From Membranipora membranacea (taxonomy: Eukaryota > Bryozoa > Gymnolaemata > Cheilostomatida > Membraniporidae): a stretch of DNA of 64,000 bases. The position numbers and the translations under genes were made by a program. The notes below the pieces were generated by a model. It saw only the letters and a program-made list of their open reading frames with translations, did not search any database and had not been told where the DNA came from. The stretch spans positions 18,534,948-18,598,947 of the forward strand of contig OU612071.1 of assembly GCA_914767715.1 (NCBI GenBank), given 5' to 3'. This document shows positions 57,236 to 64,000 of this stretch, piece by piece. Numbering within the stretch: the first letter of the stretch is position 1; every line of letters starts with the position of its first letter.

Positions 57236-60200
57236 CCCATTGTTCTAAGTCAATTAGAACCTATTTCACTCGATAAGTGGGGTAAGTGATAGGCAACAGG
57301 ACATTCTATTTTGATGTCCCACATAATATCCAATATCCTATCCGTCAACTGACGATGCCAACTCTATTCAATATTCGAAGACTACTTGTGTATCCCATTC
57401 CATGGACCCATACACTACAGCCTAGCCTTAGCTCCATGACCCCTCTTTTGTTTTGTTTTTTAAATCTAAAAAGGTGCCTTGGAGATGAGGCTAATTCTGG
57501 TAAGCTGTCTGCAGATAGAAGAGGATCATAACTCAAAATTTAGATATGCATTGTGAGGCCTGTGGCCCCCTACCCCCATCCCGCCTGATTGTTATGTAAT
57601 TCAATGTTTGCTACCTATGATTGGTTCGCTTGTAAGAGGTGGTGGTATTTGTCAGCATCCCTTGGAGAAATAAAAGCATGTGAGCTAGTTTAGGCGCTCA
57701 ATTTATGAACCATCATACAAATTATGTTTTGCTGCTAGACACCTACAGGCGTTAGAGCTGTCTACATTTAACTGTCTTCGCATAACATCAACACGTTGCA
57801 TCACAGAGCATTAAACAGTCTGTATGTGGCAATTATGATATCTATCACCAAACATCTTATAGAGAGCTTATAATTACCTGCTGCACCTCAGGCTATTTCA
57901 CTTTTCTCAGAAAAGGTAGCTTTCCCACCCTCCTCCTTGTTCAGAGCGAATTAGCCTCAGGGCTATCCCACCCTCCCACTGTTCCAATTGATTTAAGTTA
58001 TGTTCACTCATTCGCTTCCTTCTTACATTTCTGTTAAGCTGGAATGTGGTGGAATTTATTTAGGCAGATTTATATAATTTTATATATTATATAATATTAT
58101 ACCTTTACCAAGAGCTACTTCCCCATCAAGTTCCCACCAAGTCCTGCCTCCCTTCCAGTAAGTTCCCATGTTACTCAGACGTATTACCCATTCCATTCCC
58201 ACAGGTCATCAACCCAAACACCGACCACCAGTTTTGCAATACACTCATGTTACACAGTACACACACTTTTATAGCACAGAGCACGCAGGCGGGAGGTGGC
58301 ATGTTACCGACCAGTGGTATTTTTCTTCTGCGGGTGGGCGGGAAAAGCCGCACGAAAACTATGTCGCCTTAACTTTAGGGACAAAACACATTTAATTAAT
58401 TGCATTTTTGTGGATACCACTTGGCCCGGATGAGTAAATGTTAGCTAGATTGCAGATGGGGATATATATATAATAAAGCTGGTTGATGTAAACTTAGCTA
58501 TTCAATCATGTGTGAAACAGTCAACATTTCATCCTATCGGACTGTCTGAGTGTCATGAGTAATCTCAGCTATTTGTTCAGCAGTATGATAATAGCTTGTC
58601 ACAGGATCCTATCGTTGTAAATCGATAAAACATTAGTTACATAACACTTATAGGTAAATAGAATAAATGTGCATCCCATTCATATTTAATAATAAGTTTG
58701 ACCAAGGAGTAACAGTGGAGAGGATAGTCTGAGCCCCTACGGCGTCGGGAGAGGAGAGATAACTACTTGTATTAAGTTGTCGAGGGTTCCCTCGCTACAT
58801 TTTGATAAATTTTCTGTTATTTCCCTGTTACTCCTTGGTATGATCATGATCTTGCGGCAAACGGATAAGTTTCTGACATGCTGAGGAGGTCTACGTCTAC
58901 CATCCTCAATCATCCGCTCTTCTCTTGACAAAAAAAAATAAACTGACTACGCATCACCATAATAATGAATATGGACAAATGTAAATTGTGCATCATATGA
59001 ACACATATGGACACAGCAGCTGGGGTACAGACTGATTTGTACTGTATCGAATTACCCAATCTTTCGTTTAACTTGAGTCAGCACAATGTTTAAGCGGACT
59101 ACCAGGTATTCCGACACCGTTTAATCGTATAAGGTGTTGAAATTGCGCAAGTTATTACATATTAAGCTGCAATTACAAAGTTGCAGTGAATACCAGTGCA
59201 CAAAAAACTTATTGTCAGTCTGCAGACAGATTATCAAATACCAATGGCCAATTCTCCAGAGGGCATCATGATTTCAATGTATGACCTTTAAAACTATTAC
59301 ATTTAAAACTCTGCTAAATGATGGATGCTAAAAATGCTCTGCTAAAATGATGGATAAGCTGTTGTTGAGAAAATAAATTACACCTGGTTAAAAAACGGGA
59401 ACAGCTAAACAGTCTCGAGGGTAGCAGCTGTATCAAAAAGTCAAAGTTTTCAGAATCATTTCATGCCGATAGTATTTCAACGAGAACAATTGCGTTCTGG
59501 GTAAATTTTCAACTCTTTTCTCTTGTTGCAGACCTGAGTAGGCTACTACAGTTAACTCAAAATAAAAGGCCATTCTTAGGAACCAAGAACTTAAATAATT
59601 ATGTAACTGTTTATATAATTACACAAATAATCCCAAATGTTATCCTGAATAAGTCTAGCTGGCCTTGAATAGCCTAAGCTAGGAAGCCTACAATAGCCAT
59701 TCATTCACACAAACCTTGGCCTCTTTATGACATGTTGGTCAAGTATTTATAATCTTTCCAGTTGCTCCCTTCAACTGGCCAGCCTCTGCCTGCGGCGTGA
59801 CCAGTGGATCGAGAGCAACTCCAAATGCAGGCAAATGGACTAAACTTGGTTTAGTTGGCATGTAGAGTAGGCCAGGTTAATAGTATAGAATGCCAGCTTT
59901 CCAGCCCATCTTATTCCGTTATAACACGAGTTTAAGTTGCTCATTATTTTCACTAGAAGTCTGAGGGTTACGCATAATCCACTAGGAATCCAATAATACC
60001 ACGCTAGTCTGAGCCACCCAGACTCTTGCCCACGTTCGACGACCACCCCCCCCCCCCCCCGGCCAGGGCAGACCGCAAATGGCTTGCTTACCAATTATGA
60101 TGAAGTACAAGTCTTTTGTCCCGTAATCACCCTATCGTTATGTTTTAAGAGATTTTCCTAACCATTAGAGTGAGAGTGCTGTGATTTACAAAAAGTTATT

Positions 60201-60473
60201 ACAGATAATTCTTGCACAAAACACCATCAAGACACATTTATTTTATGAAGTGGCTACATCTAGAGTATAGACTGATGCCAGTAACTTAAATATAATACAA
60301 TAATTCCCTGGTTACCTGCATAGGCTTTTATTCATCTATCAACTGTTGTCATTTATTTTGTGACTTTTTACTTTACAGAACATGGGAAAATAGTGAAGTC
60401 CTTCTAATTAGTTAGAAGATACCTCCTTACTTCAGAAGAGGATAGAAGCTGTGCTTGAAAGGACGAAAGAAAG
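57236..60473. other. Intergenic, no gene recognised
   Basis: Short unsupported frames only. A run of about 14 C residues lies at 60047-60060. Confidence 0.5.
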
Positions 60474-63400
60474 ATGGCTCTCAAACTTAGCACTATCAAG
60501 TAAGGTCCAAATATGAGAGCAGGGTATGGGCATAACATTCCCAGAATGCAATATCGGTCTGTTTTTCTATGTAGATCAGGTCAACTTAAAGCAGGGAATG
60601 GGTATAACAATCCCAGAATGCAATACTGGCCTGGTTTTCACTACATCATAATATAGGTTAACATTACTAATCTAACTCACGCCCTTTTGATACACTATAG
60701 AATGAAAGGACTGAACTTACTACAATTGATAGAAATTTCACTGTGTCCAGAAAATTTATCTTCTGAAATGGGTTTTAGATATTTGCCGTCTATAAATCTA
60801 TAATAGGGATACATTAAGGTAAAAGACTAATAGCCTCGTCAGACAGTTAAAAGTTTAGTTGTTTGTAAGAGTGTCTGTGGAAGAGTGAATTTATCTGTTA
60901 GTAAAATGAATACCGAATTATTCAGGTGTGGACGGTTTTTTTTAGGGCATTCCAAATTGGTTAGGTGTTGCTTTCGACAAAATCAGTTCAGAAATGACAT
61001 TTTTCTTCGTCCGTGTAATTAAGATTTGTGGCAATCACTATGGTCCCATGTTGCGATTTCTTAAGGATTTCGGGAGTATGGAAATGGCATTAAAGTCAAA
61101 TTCCAATTGTGACGAATGACTTTTTTGATGAAATATACGTACGTACTGTGTTGAATCTTATAACTTCCACACACAAAGCCTTCAAAGGGTATTGCCACTG
61201 GAGATCCGTGTTCGATACCCATTGGTGGTAGATGTTTTTCATGTTTTTTCCATCATCGTTAGCGTTCATAATTTAAAATCGAATTGAACCACAAATTCGA
61301 GGCATGGGACCATAGTGAATGTTGTGTGGCATTTGAACCTCAGATTTCATAATTATTTCTCAATTTTCTGTACAATTTCACTCCATCATCTAACAATTAT
61401 TTAGGCTGGCAAGGGGTTACGTAGAAGTGTTGTTGCTGGTTGCTAGCTTCATAGTCATGCCACAACAACACAACAACATTTGTGGTTTATCCAAACAGTC
61501 TAGGCTCTAGGGCGTGATCCAGTTCTCAAAAAGAGAAAAAAGACTTTTCATGCAGTAATTAAAAAAAAACATTAACTAACAAAAGATCTTTGTACATGTT
61601 CCTGTTGAATTCTGAAGAAATTTATTTTTATGACCTTGTCTGACTTTTGCACGGAGTGTTTGAAATTTTGTTTGACATGGCCAAAAGAAGAATAAATAAC
61701 TGTTGAACCCCGCTTACAGTAAAATTGTATTGAGGTATGTTTTTAACATGCCCTTTGAAACTCAGGATGAAATGTGCAGTTCTTATTTTGACATTTCAAG
61801 CTTATAGAAATTCAATCTTGTCCCTTCTTGTCTGTAATGCTTTTCACATTCCCCAATACCCGAGTTACATCCAAGCAAATGACCTGTTAAAGATCAGTCT
61901 TTAACAAGGGTCTGAGTTTTCAGGCTGTTAAACAGAATCAATTTCATATTTTGCCCTATAAAACACCTGTCTATATCCTAAGTTGACAAAATTTCCAATG
62001 TTCTTTGATGAGAGCCAAAGATTTTATATTGGATGGTTTTTCTTGGAATAATATGTGTCAATAATTATCACTGTCTGGTTGTCTGCTGGCCTTCAGCAAA
62101 GATATTGATAAGATTTCCCTCTGTGGATAATTGTTGCAAATGTTAGAGGTCTAAACTATAGTCTAATATGGACAAATGTAATCATTATGTAAACATGAAA
62201 GCTTACATAAAAATGATGTCAAATGATCAAATAAGTAAAAGATAGAAGAAATCTATAATTATTAATGTAAATAGTACAATTAATGTTTTATTTATAGAGG
62301 ATTGACGGCGTTTGCTGTTTGTTTCGCCGTTGCGTACACAATGCTGTTATACTACAAGAGTGATCATGACAAATATGTGCTGTCTGCTGACGCTATCAGA
62401 GGTAGGCATTGTATCTTTTATTATCTATTTGATATGTATTATATTATTTATTATTTTATATTATTATTTATATAAATTATTTACAAAGCCGATACCTGAG
62501 AAAACATGTTGGATATTTGTTAAACAATATTATCGAACTTGATGGCTAGTTTTTTTACTGCTAAGTTTGTATTGATAAGCTTCATAAGCTGGCTGTACAT
62601 TCTGTTAATCTGACCTATGTTTCAGCTATGCATTCAAGTCAAGGTATGTAGTGCTAGGCTCGGTATGGGCGTGACAGGGATGGGGTAACTCCTACTTGGG
62701 AAGGCAACTCGGAATGCCTACCCTCCCTGATTAAAATTTTGCATAATAATCAGGTCTTATATGGATTGGGGGTGATTTAGGCTATATTATAATTAGTGTG
62801 TGACAAACTTTGCGTGCAGAGGTTGCTTTAAGTGCTTGGTATTCGGAGTGTCGGATAGAAAAGAAGAGCAGCCCAGAAACTCAGAGTAGAGATGTGGACG
62901 ATAAAAGATGCATACACGGTTACTGACTGCAGGAAGGGTGGGAGGATATCCCTCCCTGTTGAGTGGAGAGCATTGGGGGGCTTAGTCTTAAGTGCTCAGA
63001 TGGCTGAAATGCATTATCGAACCCAATTTGAGTGTTTGATAATGTAATACCACTAACTCGCAGTGCAGCCGTCTGGGCACTGAGACTGGGGGAGGCTAGA
63101 CCTAAACTTTTACTTGGAGTCCATTGTGGCACTATGCTAAACTTCAACGCAATGCATTCGGCATTCTTTCAAACAAGCATCTTTGCATAATTTCTGTGCG
63201 TTTGTGCATTTGTGCAACTTTCAAGTTTTGTATAATAAAGGATTTATCTTTGTATCCATGTACTTAGATAGATTGACGGGAAAAGTCCCCCAGCCCTGCA
63301 CACTATACAGATAACAGTTATCCCTTTAGATTTGGTCTCTGGTTTATGAGCACTTGGTATCAGAGATTTTTGTAAGTCTCTGTTTCAAATTAACTAAGTC

Positions 63401-63856
63401 AAAACTGAATCCTGGACTATTACCGCTCAATAACAGCACCTGACCCTAAACCTGATACCACCTAGATCAAGTAAAAACTATTTTGCCAGCGATGGAGTTG
63501 CTTCTCTCTACTGACACTCAAACGCTGGCAAAATAGATCAAGTGATGAACAGTAAGGATGTAAGAATCGCATGCTATTAAAGTAATCAAGTGGTTGTTAA
63601 CTGCACTTTGGTATCAACTGACATACATTACATTTGAGAGAACCAACGGTATGGTGTATGCCTATAAGACATGTGGTTACTGCTTATTTTTCAGAAATAT
63701 CAAGGCAAGACAGTCACTTATTAAAGATCCCTCTGCTTAGAGAGCTTCATACACAAATGGATAAGTTGGAGTCACTGGCATATAGAGGAGAGCTGAACAA
63801 CGATAGTATTATCAATTTCTATAATCAGCTCAGAAATATGACAATGGGCGATGCTA
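60474..63856 (+). CDS. 5' part of an unrecognised membrane-anchored protein
   Basis: Three exons, 60474-60499, 62298-62401 and 63695-63856, join in phase with GTAAGG, GTAGGC and GTAAGT donors. They give 97 codons, and the gene continues beyond the window. The product starts MALKLSTI, then KGLTAFAVCFAVAYTMLLYY, a single hydrophobic segment at residues 9-28 preceded by lysines. That fits a signal anchor (type II) or signal peptide. Next comes a charged, helix-prone stretch with IPLLRELHTQMDKLESLAYR and a possible N-glycosylation site (NMT). Topology resembles Golgi type II enzymes, but no family motif is visible in this part. The first exon is short and its assignment rests on phase and splice sites. 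Confidence 0.45.
62930..62960. repeat. G-rich hairpin, copy 3 (degenerate)
   Basis: GCAGGAAGGGTGGGAGGATA then TCCCTCCCTG; same family as 12941 and 44423. Lies in the intron between 62401 and 63695. Confidence 0.5.
62960..63095. mobile_element. Fold-back element family H, third copy
   Basis: The stem pairs CTTAAGTGCTCAGATGGCTG with CAGCCGTCTGGGCACTGAG and GCATTATCGAAC with GTTTGATAATGT; related to 21715-21905. Confidence 0.6.
63478..63536. repeat. Perfect 14-bp stem hairpin with flanking duplication
   Basis: CTATTTTGCCAGCG (63478-63491) pairs exactly with CGCTGGCAAAATAG (63523-63536). AGATCAAGT occurs just outside on both sides (63465 region and 63534 region), like a small insertion with a target duplication. 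Confidence 0.65.
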
Positions 63857-64000
63857 GTAAGTTTAAAACTTCAAAAATATATTTAACAAAATCTGTCCAA
63901 GGAGTTAAAGTCTCTAACTCCTTTATCTGTCCTACTGAGATTCTCCATCTCATATCTGTATTTACTCATCATAATAAATTTAATTTTAAATTATAATTTA

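Overview
The window is animal nuclear DNA: AT-rich, with spliced GT-AG genes, kilobase-scale introns, many short fold-back repeats and one intact non-LTR retrotransposon. A bacterial-type N-acetylneuraminate lyase family gene, a mitochondrial leucyl-tRNA synthetase gene and two otopetrin-type proton channel genes point to a metazoan, most likely a marine invertebrate. The species cannot be told from the sequence alone. Gene models were built by hand from reading frame, splice signals and exon phase; every model given as complete closes in frame.

Layout. 1-10983 (+): the last twelve exons of LARS2; its 5' part lies outside the window. 11640-19717 (+): a complete ten-exon NPL-like lyase/aldolase with an N-terminal extension that looks like a mitochondrial presequence. 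20512-25491 (-): otopetrin A, eight exons, 620 aa. 25492-36275: a repeat-rich centre with several unrecognised coding-like pieces. 36276-43069 (+): otopetrin B, eight exons, 612 aa, a near twin of A. 43681-43820 (-): a second copy of only the last NPL exon. 47109-50357 (-): an intact 1082-aa reverse transcriptase of the R2-like group with a restriction-like endonuclease. 50358-60473: repeats with no recognisable gene. 60474-63856 and beyond (+): the first three exons of an unrecognised protein with an N-terminal membrane anchor.

The main structural result is a large imperfect inverted duplication (palindrome). The left arm runs from about 19560 to about 29070 and the right arm from about 31900 to about 43830. 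It contains the NPL terminal exon, the whole otopetrin gene with all its exon boundaries, a promoter-proximal minisatellite, old intronic fold-back elements and a 63-nt exon near the centre. The arms later diverged. A 2.45-kb element with long terminal inverted repeats and a 9-bp target duplication entered only the right arm. A segment of about 1 kb, a tRNA-derived SINE and an expanded 20-bp tandem repeat are found only in the left arm. No new gene system was identified beyond this. The strongest leads are the palindrome with its two coding-intact otopetrins, the orphan NPL exon with mainly synonymous changes, and the presequence-bearing NPL-like enzyme with an altered substrate-binding motif.
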